Assembly (NCBI GenBank): GCA_030144725.1
Contig: JASKMD010000029.1
Span: 14,790,280 to 14,854,279 of the forward strand
DNA length: 64,000 nt
Reading direction: 5' to 3'
Source of the DNA: Haematococcus lacustris
Lineage: Eukaryota; Chlorophyta; Chlorophyceae; Chlamydomonadales; Haematococcaceae
The translations under genes and the position numbers were made by a program. Under the pieces are notes generated by a model that ran no database searches, had not been told where the DNA came from, and saw nothing but the letters and a program-made list of their open reading frames with translations. Below, one piece after another: positions 1 to 14,960 of the stretch; the first letter of the stretch is position 1; each line of letters opens with the position of its first letter.

Positions 1-12
1 GGCTGCTGTGGC

Positions 13-15
13 TCT

Positions 16-71
<56 letters not shown>

Positions 72-109
72 TTGGCAGGCTGGCTGGCTGGCTGGCTGGC
101 TGGTTGGCA

Positions 110-151
<42 letters not shown>

Positions 152-157
152 TTGGCA

Positions 158-215
<58 letters not shown>

Positions 216-221
216 TTGGCA

Positions 222-267
<46 letters not shown>

Positions 268-273
268 TTGGCA

Positions 274-322
<49 letters not shown>
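13..322. repeat. (GGCT)n tetranucleotide array in RAD17 intron
   Basis: About 300 bases of CTGG/GGCT units with periodic GTTGGCAG variants. It lies immediately upstream of the first visible RAD17 exon, whose 3' splice site follows about 35 bases later, so it is intronic. Open frames reading LAGW repeats across it are an artefact. Confidence 0.95.
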
Positions 323-323
<1 letters not shown>

Positions 324-357
324 GTGTGTGTCCCTGTGTGCGTGAGGCTGGGTGCAG

Positions 358-6339
<5,982 letters not shown>

Positions 6340-6500
6340 CAGACGTGCGAGTTACAGTCAGCCCTTACAACCTCGTCAGCGGTTGATGAGCATAACATGA
6401 GGTGCCATGAAGGATTTGAATCCCCTACTGACTGACTGGTGTCGGTTGATACAGTCAAGCCGTCCGTGGTGTAACAGAAGACCCTGACTAGGGCTAATGC

Positions 6501-6737
6501 AGCACCTTGGCTCTCAACCTTGAGCATTCATTGCAGTCGAACACACTAATTGTGAACCACTACAAAACGGTGTTTTTGCCTGTGTGGAGTTCCCATCGCA
6601 TGTGTATGCCATGGCCTACACATGGCATACACATGGTCACGGTCGCCTACCACCTACATCATTACCTGACCCCTGTGACAGGGCATGCGTAGAGTTGGCA
6701 TGACAATACATGCACTAAGCGTAAGCTGATGACAGCT
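6501..6737 (-). ncRNA. Conserved 3' region of Fanzor-like copy A (putative guide RNA)
   Basis: This non-coding stretch directly follows the stop codon of the nuclease-like ORF on the minus strand and is nearly identical to 33021-33263 after copy C. Diverged versions occur at 32482-32700, 35318-35475, 45050-45230 and 58094-58311. Shared blocks are GTTGGCATGACA next to the ORF, a palindrome around 6598-6636 (CATGTGTATGCCAT and ATGGCATACACATG with a 9-base loop) and the terminus CAGCACCTTGG at about 6510. In TnpB and Fanzor elements the guide RNA overlaps or follows the 3' end of the nuclease gene, so this is the expected position. The RNA itself is inferred. Confidence 0.5.
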
Positions 6738-7896
6738 TCAAATGGGGGGGGCTTGCTGCTGCTGGGCCTTGGGTGGCTTGTCTCGCAGCCGCTTGTAGCC
6801 CAAGCCAGGGTACTCCTTGCCCTTGGCTGGCAGCTTCCCCTGCTCTGGCCAGTAGCACAGCTCCAGCGGCCGCCACCTGCTCTCCCCAATGCGCTGCATG
6901 TTCAGGGCCGCATTGCAGTCCCTGTCCAGCCACCTGCCTGGCTGTGGTGCTGGCTTGGCTTTGGCAGCCTTGCCCTTGCCCTTTGTGGGCTCAGCTGCCT
7001 CTGGCTCAGCCTTGGTGCGCTTGGTGCGCTTGGCTGGCAGGGGAGTGCTGGGCCCTGGCTCTGAGGCTGCTGGCTGTGTGGCTGCCTGGCTGCTGCGTGG
7101 GGCCTGGGGGGACTTGCGGGGGGGCACTACTGGGCACCACATCATGCCCCTCACTGGCTGGTCACGCTGCTGGCTCCAGGCTGGCCGCAATAGGCGGGGT
7201 TCCACCTGCCCTGCTGGGGGCTTCCAGCCTGCAGGCCTGGTGGCCCTGCGCTTGTTCAGCTGCCTCTCACAAGGCTGCTGGCCATTCACCGCTGAGCTCA
7301 CGCGGCTGGTGCGGTGCTCATCCACTAGCACCACCCTGCCCCGCCGCTGGCCTGCGCCCTTGGGCCTGCACACCACCTTGCAGCAGGCACGCAACACCGC
7401 ATCAGCACCCCACCCACCCCGGGTGCCAATGCCAGCTGCACCAAAGAAGACCACCAGCTGCTTGGCATGCCCATGACGCTCCATGGAAACCTCGGCCATT
7501 CCCTCCTCCAACTGCAGCCATGCACACAAGGCAAACACATGGTGGCTGACATGGTGGCGCCAGGTTAGGCATGGCACAGTCAACTACCTTTTCATGTCAT
7601 GCCCATGCTTCCTACCAATCCACCACCTCCCAGCTCTTAACCCTCCCTCCCTCCCACCCACCCTCCCACCCACCCTCACCTTCTTGAAGAACTGCTCCAG
7701 TGTCCGGTCCTGGGCTCCGTACAGCCTCAGCCGCTGCTCTGCCCACTTGGGGTCCAGGTACACCTCCCACACCGCATCCCAGGTGGTCAGGGTGACGGTG
7801 ATGTGCTTCAGGTTGGCCTCCAGGGAGGTGCCAGCTGGGCTTGCTGCTGCCAGGTGCTGGAGGTGGGGCTTGATCGGTGCCAGCCACCGCTCAGTG
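6738..7896 (-). CDS. Fanzor/TnpB-like RuvC nuclease, family 1 copy A (5' truncated)
   Basis: Two exons, 7680 to about 7896 and 6738-7511 (stop 6738-6740), join in phase across a GT-AG intron. Exon 2 is open for 258 codons. Visible motifs in order: WDAVWEVYLDPKW in exon 1; FFGAAGIGTRGGWGADAV; VVLVDEHRTSR, matching the DExRTS segment before the zinc ribbon of Fanzor proteins; and LDRDCNAALNMQRIGES, the RuvC-III D-R-D-x-N-A-A-x-N motif. The zinc ribbon is degenerate: where CxxC is expected the sequence reads VSSAV, leaving only QQPC and WCP. The RuvC-I Asp region is missing because the 5' end stops at a short tandem repeat (7897-7940). The proteins are RNA-guided DNA nucleases in studied members; activity here is doubtful. 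Exon 2 has no stops, so this copy decayed little. Confidence 0.72.
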
Positions 7897-7940
7897 TTAC
7901 GGGCCGCTCAGTGTTACGGGCCGCTCAGTGTTACGGGCCA
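7897..7940. repeat. 17-bp tandem repeat, GCCGCTCAGTGTTACGG
   Basis: Two and a half copies at the 5' truncation point of Fanzor-like copy A. The first copy overlaps the coding sequence for TERWLAP. It looks like a local duplication at a break or insertion junction. Confidence 0.85.
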
Positions 7941-8196
7941 CTTTCAGTCATAACTCCCCCACCCTTCCCCTAGCCCACCCCAACCCACACCCGTATCAAC
8001 ATCTTCGCCACCTTCTTGCATCAATGCATCACCTTCTTGCATCAATGCCACCTTCTTGCATGTATTTAGCATCAGCGATACATAGTGTTCATCACCGCCT
8101 CTCAACGGCGCACCGTAAACATTTCGTCAACTCACTTCTCTTGTGTATGAGCTTGCTATGAAAATGCGGGTCGATAGGATGACTTGACGTGAAATG
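7941..8196. other. Gene-free stretch with CTTCTTGCATCAATG repeats
   Basis: I see no gene. Short direct repeats of CACCTTCTTGCATCAATG lie around 8008-8062. Confidence 0.6.
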
Positions 8197-8262
8197 TACG
8201 CTCTTGCGTGGGGTCGAACCCGTAACCTCTCGCACTTGGCTACTAAGCTACTGAGCCAGGCT
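8197..8262 (-). other. tRNA-like sequence with box A and box B, probably SINE relic
   Basis: On the minus strand the sequence has a perfect box A TAGCTTAGTAG and box B GGTTCGACCCC. A D-arm GCTT/AAGT can form. The stretch between the D and T arms is about 10 bases too short for an anticodon arm, so it is not a functional tRNA. A tRNA-derived SINE or deleted tRNA pseudogene fits best. Confidence 0.4.
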
Positions 8263-8330
8263 ATAATTATAGTCCTATAGCCTATAATTATAGCTTTTTA
8301 TAGGAATCCGAGCCAACTATAATTATATGG
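8255..8330. repeat. AT-rich palindromes, CTATAATTATAG repeated
   Basis: Three occurrences of the self-complementary CTATAATTATAG or its variant ACTATAATTATAT in 75 bases, sharply AT-rich against the G+C-rich surroundings. It directly adjoins the tRNA-like sequence and may be the end of a small mobile element. Confidence 0.6.
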
Positions 8331-8510
8331 GCGTACCCTAGTTACGGCGGGCATTGTTCAGGCCACTGCCATGCTTGACCTCGCCCTTGGTCAGCTTCCA
8401 TTCGGCCTCGCGTGTTTAAACCCTTTCAGCAATGTCAGTGCACGCCATCTAAGTATGGCAACACCTATCACTGACGTCATGTGGTTCATGGACCGAATGC
8501 ACGAGAGTAA

Positions 8511-9265
8511 GGAGCGCAACTCGACTCGACGAGACGTCTCGACTCGAAATTTCGACGAGACGTCTCGACTCGACTAGACGGTCGAGATGGACTCGAGATG
8601 AGCCTTTTGAATAGCGCACCTGCTAAAGGCACCTGTGTAGACGTTGTGGCGCCGCTCAGCGAATGATATGCTGCCTGGGTTGGCGGTTAAAGTTGGTTTG
8701 CATAGACATGCCCGGACAGGCCCAGCAGCGTCTGAATCGCTAAATGGAGCCAGAGGCCCCTCTCCCGCCTCAGCCCCCCGAACTCACCGCGCGATGCAAC
8801 AAGAAAGTCCTGACGCTCGAGGAAATTGTCCAGGCGCACGCCAGTACAGCATCGAGGTTGTTGGGGGCAAGATCAAGGCGGTCTGCAATGACTCCAATGT
8901 GGCCCTCTCCTGTGGCAACCTGAGTGACGCAAAGAGGCACCAGTGCAACAAGCGGCCCCGCTCAGGACAAGACGCTACAGATGCTGATGGCGCATCTAAT
9001 GACATGCCCTTTAACTCAGCATGCTTGGCGGCACTTATGCCTCAGCCAAACATGCATTCTAACCTTACAAACACAATTGTTACATAGTGCCTTGCACGCA
9101 GGCGGGCAGATAGATGCACCTAGCCTGCCTGCAGCTAGTTGAGTGGGCGGAGTGAAATCATCCCATGGCAGAATTCAAAAAAATCCGTCTAGTCGAGTCA
9201 AATCGAGTCGAGATCTCGACTAGATTTGACTAGTCGAGATCTCGTCTAGATCTCGACTAGATTGC
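8511..9265. mobile_element. Fold-back type element with TCGA/CTAG-rich inverted ends
   Basis: The left end (8511-8600) and right end (9183-9265) are imperfect inverted repeats of about 80 bases built from CGACTCGACTAGACGG-like units, each itself rich in palindromes (GAGACGTCTC, GAGATCTC). The inner part (about 8600-9180) holds one open frame. GCGCA occurs just outside both ends and could be a short target duplication. The structure resembles fold-back DNA transposons; the family is not identified. Confidence 0.5.
8644..9087 (+). CDS. Uncertain ORF with BED-finger-like segment inside fold-back element
   Basis: An open frame of 147 codons inside the fold-back element. Residues about 78-108 read GGKIKAVCNDSNVALSCGN followed by LSDAKRHQC, which resembles the BED zinc finger found at the N-terminus of hAT transposases, although the first CxxC is imperfect (CNDS). 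No further transposase domain follows. It could be a captured fragment; translation is unproven. Start choice is the furthest upstream GTG/ATG of the frame and may be wrong. Confidence 0.3.
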   Translation: MWRRSANDMLPGLAVKVGLHRHARTGPAASESLNGARGPSPASAPRTHRAMQQESPDARGNCPGARQYSIEVVGGKIKAVCNDSNVALSCGNLSDAKRHQCNKRPRSGQDATDADGASNDMPFNSACLAALMPQPNMHSNLTNTIVT

Positions 9266-9792
9266 GCACGTGCCTCTCGCACGTGCCATGTTTTATGGCG
9301 CTCTTTTTTGCTATGTTTTATGCCATGCTGCACGGCCAACTCGAACTCCAAACTGGACTTCAATGTGAAGCATGGGGTTAGGGTCAGCAAACCATCAGCA
9401 AACCGATCAGCAAACCATGCAGGATCGACACAGCAGCCTATCAGGGTTGATTGCACTGCACTGATAGGCAGTCAAGCAGCTAAGCAGGCTGATAGGAGGG
9501 CGGCCAAACAACACGATGGTTGACGGCTCAAGCGACGCAAACCATCTTCTTACTGAACCAAAACAGCCCCACAGCCTGCCCACATATGAGATGGGCCCAC
9601 ATGCACCCAGCTATGGACGCTGGTAGCTTAGGTTGATATGTGCCTGATCTGGCAAAACACACCAATGGGACACAGCAGTGTGCACTTGCCATCTGTGCCC
9701 ATCACTGCGCCTTTGGCTCCGTTGCTGGTTGATTGACAAACACAGCTCGCCCAAGTATTGCAGGGCTGGAGCATGCACGAAGAGTGCCTGGC
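9266..9792. other. Intergenic stretch, no gene seen
   Basis: Contains short direct repeats GCGCACGTGC (9265-9290) and AGCAAACC (9386-9420, three times). Its right part is probably the 3' untranslated region of the SBPase gene. Confidence 0.5.
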
Positions 9793-12028
9793 TTAAACAG
9801 TCACCCCCTCAAAGCGAGGAGCACTGCCATACAAGTACTCCTCGAACCGCTTCACCTCTCCCACTGAGCCAAAGCAGATCTCTGTGCGCTGGTCATAGTT
9901 CACGATGGGCACATCCAGCGCGCTGATCTGCTTGCCGTCAGCACTGGAGGCGCCACCTGCCTTCTCCACCTGCACCCATGACACCCCAGGCATGCACATC
10001 AGGTGCGGCGCCCCAGCTTGAACTCTGTTGCAATGGCGCCGACCCAGGGATGACAGGAAGGAGGACATGCAGGGAGGGTGCTGCAGTGGAGTGGGGCTGT
10101 AGTAGCCCATGTCTGATGCCACGCACCAGCAGTCCCAGGGGAGCGACCTCAAACAGGATGCGCAGCTTGGCCTTTGTGCTGGGGGAGGTCACGTTGGTGA
10201 AGACTCCCTTCTCCTTGACGATGATCTGGAAAACATCGGGGACCATGCCACCGGTGTATCTGCACACAGACACACAGCAGCACCGCTCAGGGATGCAGCA
10301 GCACCAGCCTCAGTTGCCAGGAGGGGCTCCTGGCCACTACAACATAGCAGCCCTCATCTGGTTGTAGCTAGCGAGACTGGGTTCTGCCCAGGGGTACTTA
10401 AACCACCTAGATTGCTCTGGCTCTATAAGTTTGCCATGCTAGTGAAGGCTGGCAGTGGCCAGACCGAGCTGTTTCACTTGTGCCTGAAACTCAATTGACC
10501 ACATCGCCGACTGCTACCGGCACGATGAGGCACAGGCAGAGAGGGTTACCTGAGTGTGTACTTCTCGCCCAGGTAGTAGTTGATCAAGCGCTCATAGTTG
10601 GGGTTGTCAAAGGTGGCGCGCAGGTTGCCAGGAGCGAACAGCTTGCCCTCACCTGCTCCCAACCAGGTGGCACACAGCTTCTTGCAAACACGGCATGTGC
10701 CAACAGGCCCCATGCCCTGACAGCAGGCGAGCACTGTGCTTGGGCCTTCGGCTGTTCCTGGCTGACGCACCAATCTCAGTGGTGTCCTTCACGTGCAACC
10801 ATTTGCCGTCGTCCTGGAGCAGGAACTCGTGGCAGCCGGGGTAGTCCTTGAACGCCACCACCAGCACTGTGCGTGGGCCAAACACGCCCATGACAGCTGC
10901 AGCCTGCAAGTGGCGAGCCCCAGCGTGAGGGAATTCAGCCCCATGCCAGTAGGTCATCAGCAGAACAGAGGACCAGATACTTTTGTTGCTGTATCTTGGT
11001 GCATGCACGCAGCAGACCAGCATTACAGCTGGCGGGCATAGCCTGCACGGACTCACCTGCTCACGCCCGGTGATGCCCTGCAGCTTGTCCCCTGGCCAGA
11101 TGCCCACGATGGTGCCCACTGTGAAGTTGGTGTCAACAATGGAGCTGCCGTCCAGGGGGTCAAAGGCAACGGAGTAGCCAGATCCACCCAGATCAACTGG
11201 CTCAGGCACCTCCTCAGAGCATGCGTACTTCACCACGTGCTACAAAGTTGCAGGGCACAGCTGCACATGGGTGAGACCATAGGGCAGAGATCTACTGGCA
11301 GCACAGCTGCTGATGAGAGAGTGCACTGCATGATGTAGTGCTTCAAGTAGCGCTCACTGAGTAACGGAAGGCTTCGAAGAGCAGCTTGTCAGCCAGCATG
11401 TCAATTGCCAGCTGCTCGTCGCCGAAGGAGTTCAGGCATGCAGTGCCTGCGCATGAGGCGGTGCGGACCTGCGCGCACAGACACCGACATCATTAACCCC
11501 AAAAGTGTAGGCGCGTCCGGTCTAGGCGGGATCTTACCTTGTAAGCGATTGTTCTGATGGCCTCCGCAAGGCTTGCCATCAGCTGTCGGAGCTTCGGGTC
11601 AGATGTGGCCTCCACCAGCACTTCAGACAGGTTATCTCCCAGCTGCAGACAACATAGCATCAGGCAACCATTATGCTGCCAATGCGCCTGGCCTCTAACG
11701 CCAGTGCACCGCGGGTCGGACAACCTGATCCTCAACCGCAGCCCGGAGCCCACCTTCGCCTGCGTGACGACTGCACTCCGGCGGGACAGCGAGCGAGCTG
11801 TGCGCATAGAGCGCTTGCCTGCCTGGGTCACCACCGCTGTACCCTGGAACGAGCTTTGTGCTGAAATCCTGACGGAGATGCGACCAGGCACCTGCACCAG
11901 TTCATGGCCATGTCGCATGTCGTCAATGTCCTCCCAGCTTGGCCCCGCGACATCTTTTGGCGCACCTTAGGAGCAGACATGCGCGGCTGCACGGCACCAG
12001 TCAGCTTGGAGCTCATCATGGTGGCCAT
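9793..12028 (-). CDS. SEBP1: Sedoheptulose-1,7-bisphosphatase, chloroplast
   Basis: This Calvin-cycle enzyme removes the C1 phosphate of sedoheptulose 1,7-bisphosphate in the stroma. Nine exons are all phase-consistent: 11966-12028, 11754-11891, 11538-11642, 11358-11468, 11057-11239, 10771-10903, 10550-10652, 10127-10259 and 9793-9969, giving 381 codons plus stop, close to the usual 380-390. The first two exons read as a basic, Ser/Ala-rich transit peptide ([21 protein letters not shown]). The redox cysteine pair SCAGTAC, the metal site [29 protein letters not shown] and [17 protein letters not shown] are present. FBPase was excluded because these stretches and the cysteine spacing are SBPase-type. 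Thioredoxin control is expected from the cysteine pair. The junction 11966/11891 of the transit peptide is the least certain. Confidence 0.95.
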
Positions 12029-12881
12029 TTGGATAGCTGTGACAGATTGTCGTCTGCAACTGTGGGGCGATAAAAAGCGCGAATGGAGTGAGTAAAGATT
12101 TGTTAAATAGCTAGAAACGCCACTGTTGGTCTTCTCATTGTCGGCGGGGCTGGTGCTAGACGCCGTACTTTGATGTCAGGAACCCTTAGCAGCGGCACAT
12201 TGAACCCTTAGCAGCGGCACACAGGCACCTGGTATGTTTTGCGGTATCCTACACTCAGTATACATCACCCGTCTGTCGGGCAGTGTGTGACTTTGACCAC
12301 CACCACCATTCCAACCAGCACTGTCATCTACCTGGGAGCATGGGTAGATGGGGTGCAGGCTGCATTGGCACCCAACGACATGCACGTCCCGCTACTCATG
12401 CGGCTACAGGTTACAGGCGTACCTCACATGACTAAGGTTACTACGTCATCTTGCACGTTTTCTCGGCTTTTACATTCAGTCACAGCCAAGCCAGTCACTT
12501 GTGGTATACATTCCATGTGCCATACATTCCTGCACCCGTTCGTGTGCATGCTGCCACGCAGCGTGTGGCCAGTTTTCATGCCCAAGATGCCGATGGGCAC
12601 GGCCATGCAGCCAAACCAGGCTAACGGTTTGACGTTTGACAGTGAAAGACCCTCATCGTTATACATTGTCGCGCCCCATCCCGCCTGATCTACCTACAAA
12701 GCAAGGTATACACCTACAAGCACCCCCTCATCCAACCAGCCCGAACACCTTGACCGTGCCTTGACTGGTGCAGTAACAAAGGTGCACCTGAGCTCAAGGA
12801 GGGTACCAACCCTTGTGCCCTGTCAGGTGTGCCCCCACTCGTGCAAGAGGCATGCACTCCTGACGTGATACCCATCATACG
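12029..12881. other. Intergenic region between SBPase and the lipoyl-KGD4 gene
   Basis: It must hold the SBPase promoter, since both neighbours are on the minus strand, and the 3' untranslated region of the lipoyl-KGD4 gene. A short direct repeat of GAACCCTTAGCAGCGGCACA lies at 12180-12222. None of the open frames resembles an acyltransferase catalytic domain, which matters for the upstream gene. Confidence 0.6.
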
Positions 12882-13719
12882 TCATACCCCTCCACCATTG
12901 ATGAGCTCCATTTCCCGCTCTGTCAACTGTCGTCTCAATGGCGCTTCTTTGACATACGTGGTGTTTGGACTGGGCACTGGTTTGGGGGCGCGGGGGAAGG
13001 CAGCTGGCGGGGGGACTGCAGCAACAGGAGGAGGCGGAGCTGGTGCTGGCATGCTCGGTGGTGGTGCAGCCGGTGCTGCAGATGGCACAGGCCCTGGAGC
13101 CTCTTTGCTGGCACCAGTGAGCTGCTCTGCTTCTGCAGCTGGCAGCGAGCTGATCTGCACCCCGCCTGCTGTTCTGCGAGGCGGGAATTGGATCATGTGG
13201 CGCCGGCCAGCTGTAAGTGCCTCGCTGGTGGTGGCTGGAGCAGCAGGCGCACTGCTGGCATTTGTGCTTTGGCTGCATCCAGGCTGGGTGGCTGCATCAG
13301 ACTCCCCCACCACTGCCAGCACAGCTCCGGGCCGAACAATGTCACCGACCTTGACCTAGACAAGGTGCACCAAATGCTGAGCTGGAATGCCGCACTAGCT
13401 CACATAGACAGGCAGTGAGGCATGACGGTTGAACAAGTATCTTGACAAATACCTTGACCGCTTGCAGCACGCCAGCAGCAGTGCTGCGCATGTCGATTGT
13501 GACCTTGTCGGTCTCCAACTGCGCTACTACATCGTCCACTGCAACACGCTCTCCCACGTTCTTCAGCACTGTCGAGACGGTTCCTTCCGATACGCTTTCG
13601 CCTAGAGCGGGTACTACTACGTCAGGCAGCGCCAGGTGCGGCGATGTGTGCAAACGGGCACACGGTCCAAATGCAAGCGCGCTAGGCAGCAGCTTGAACC
13701 CTCTTATGAGCGACATCAT
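12882..13719 (-). CDS. Lipoyl-domain protein with KGD4/MRPS36-like C-terminus
   Basis: Two phase-0 exons, 13453-13719 and 12882-13355, encode 246 residues. Residues about 1-30 look like a mitochondrial presequence. Residues 33-109 are a lipoyl domain of the 2-oxoglutarate dehydrogenase E2 type (VVVPALGESVSEGTVSTVL; lipoyl Lys72 in LETDKVTIDM). After a Ser/Ala linker, residues 140-150 (RRHMIQFPPRR) and the last residues 230-246 (RRQLTEREMELINGGGV) resemble the conserved ends of KGD4/MRPS36, the eukaryotic adaptor that holds E3 in the 2-oxoglutarate dehydrogenase complex. A Pro/Ala-rich linker separates them. The E2 catalytic core is absent and there is no room for it before SBPase. A role as swinging-arm adaptor of the complex is inferred. 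The alternative is an E2 gene broken downstream, but the ending matches KGD4 too well. Confidence 0.8.
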
Positions 13720-13874
13720 CTCAATGCGTTCCGCAGCACAACTGCCGTAGCCTCCGTGCCTAACTAGTTCGGTTGTGCAGTTACGGTCTTACATTTTCTG
13801 CCGCTCACCTGTCTCCTCCCTTGGAAAAACGTTGGCGGCGCTGGCTAGATCACTTTTTCAATGCTCACGAGCCT

Positions 13875-14045
13875 GACATGAGTATATGCCCCTACAACAA
13901 TGATCAAAAGTCAGGAATCAACAGAAAACCAGGAAATAAACAGGAACACCAGGGAATAAAAAGGAAAACCAGAAAGCAATTAGCGGTACACGAAGCAAAT
14001 GCAGCACAAAGTGAAGCAAGGCAACAGAAATGCAGCGAAACAGAC
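13875..14045 (+). repeat. Interspersed repeat, copy 1 (pair with 20669-20835)
   Basis: A purine-rich stretch beginning CCTGACATGAGTAT, then AAAAGTCAGGAATCAACAG and several AGGAAAACCAG units. The same sequence occurs at 20669-20835 with small differences. It contains no gene. In the second copy it runs straight into the structured repeat found here only at 14815. Confidence 0.85.
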
Positions 14046-14168
14046 AGCGTAGACGTTATCGTAATGCCTCGGACAGTTAAGTGGACCGAAGCCAGGCCAG
14101 CGGTGAAGCGCGATGGGCCCGCCTCCACAACAGCACCTGGCACGCTAAGAAGTGCAAACTGCACACCG

Positions 14169-14741
14169 TGATGCGGTGTATGTCTGCTGCGGGTTTAGAG
14201 GAGGGCGCGGTCGTGGCGTCCGAAGTCGTGGAGGCGCGGCTCTACGGGCAACCTGTGCTTTGGGTGGAGGCTTGCAGCAAGAGGGCGCTGCTCGCCAGCT
14301 TGCTGTTGGATCTCAGGTGCGCGGCTGGTTCACACGCGTCATTGTACTTGCGGACGGGCGGGAGGCCTTTGAGGAAACCCCTGCTGAAGTTTCATCCCGA
14401 ACCTGGGTGAGCGCAACCTGTTCCTGCAGCTCGGCGACGGTCTGCCTCCTCTCGGCGAGACCTCTCGGCCCAGCGCAGCAGTGGAGGCTGTGTCGGCCGC
14501 GTACCCGGGTCTCCACGCCCGCCTCAACGCTGTACCTCGCTATGAGCACGACATCAACGCCGTGGACGACGTTGGCAAGAAGCTTGAGACCAGCTTTGCC
14601 AACGACCTCACCGAGCTGTTCCCCCGCAGGCTTGAGCAAGCGGTGGCTCTGGCTGGAGCCAGGGTCATCGCTGGCTCACACGAGCACCAGCGCCGCTTTA
14701 GGCTTCCCTTGGATGGCATTCCAGCCTGGACTGAGCGTTAG
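14169..14741 (+). CDS. Unrecognised small gene, probably two exons
   Basis: I do not recognise this product. The clearest coding part is 14409-14741, reading ERNLFLQLGDGLPPLGE, then AVPRYEHDINAVDDVGKK, and ending RLPLDGIPAWTER before TAG. It has a normal mixed amino-acid composition, unlike the repeat-derived frames. An upstream open frame from ATG 14169 (MRCMSAAGLEEGAVV) to about 14316 ends at a plausible donor CAG/GTGCGC, but I could not find a phase-consistent join. It lies between two halves of a repeat that are adjacent elsewhere (20.7-20.9 kb), so the segment may be an insertion. Confidence 0.4.
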
Positions 14742-14814
14742 CGCAGCTGGGTGGCGCGGAGTGTGCAGGGGAAGGAGGTGACCTGGCCAAGCAAACCAAC
14801 AAACTAGTCGATTG

Positions 14815-14960
14815 CCCCTCACAAAGGGGATGTGTGTGCGCTAGAGTCATGCATAGGGTAGGGTAGGGCTCCAGCGATTCCTAGGGTTAGGGACCTAGGT
14901 TAGGAACACACACCGGTCACTCACTCCCGGGGAGAAGTGAGGATAGGGATACAGAACGGC
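14815..14960 (+). repeat. Structured interspersed repeat, copy 1
   Basis: Begins with the small palindrome CCCCTCACAAAGGGG and continues GTGTGTGCGCTAGAG through to CACACACC. The ends pair (GTGTGTG with CACACAC) and an inner stem forms from CGCTAGAG and CTCCAGCG, suggesting a three-way junction. Other copies are at 20830-20961 and 31207-31310. TTAGGG telomere-type hexamers lie inside. Function unknown. Confidence 0.6.

Noticed and set aside
8197..8262. Functional tRNA gene
   Set aside because: No room for an anticodon arm and the T-stem does not pair fully.
9793..12028. Fructose-1,6-bisphosphatase
   Set aside because: The SCAGTAC cysteine pair, DKLLFEA, and [17 protein letters not shown] fit SBPase; the FBPase 170s regulatory loop is absent.
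12882..13719. Complete dihydrolipoamide succinyltransferase
   Set aside because: No acyltransferase core follows; the frame stops after a KGD4-like tail and SBPase occupies the next region.
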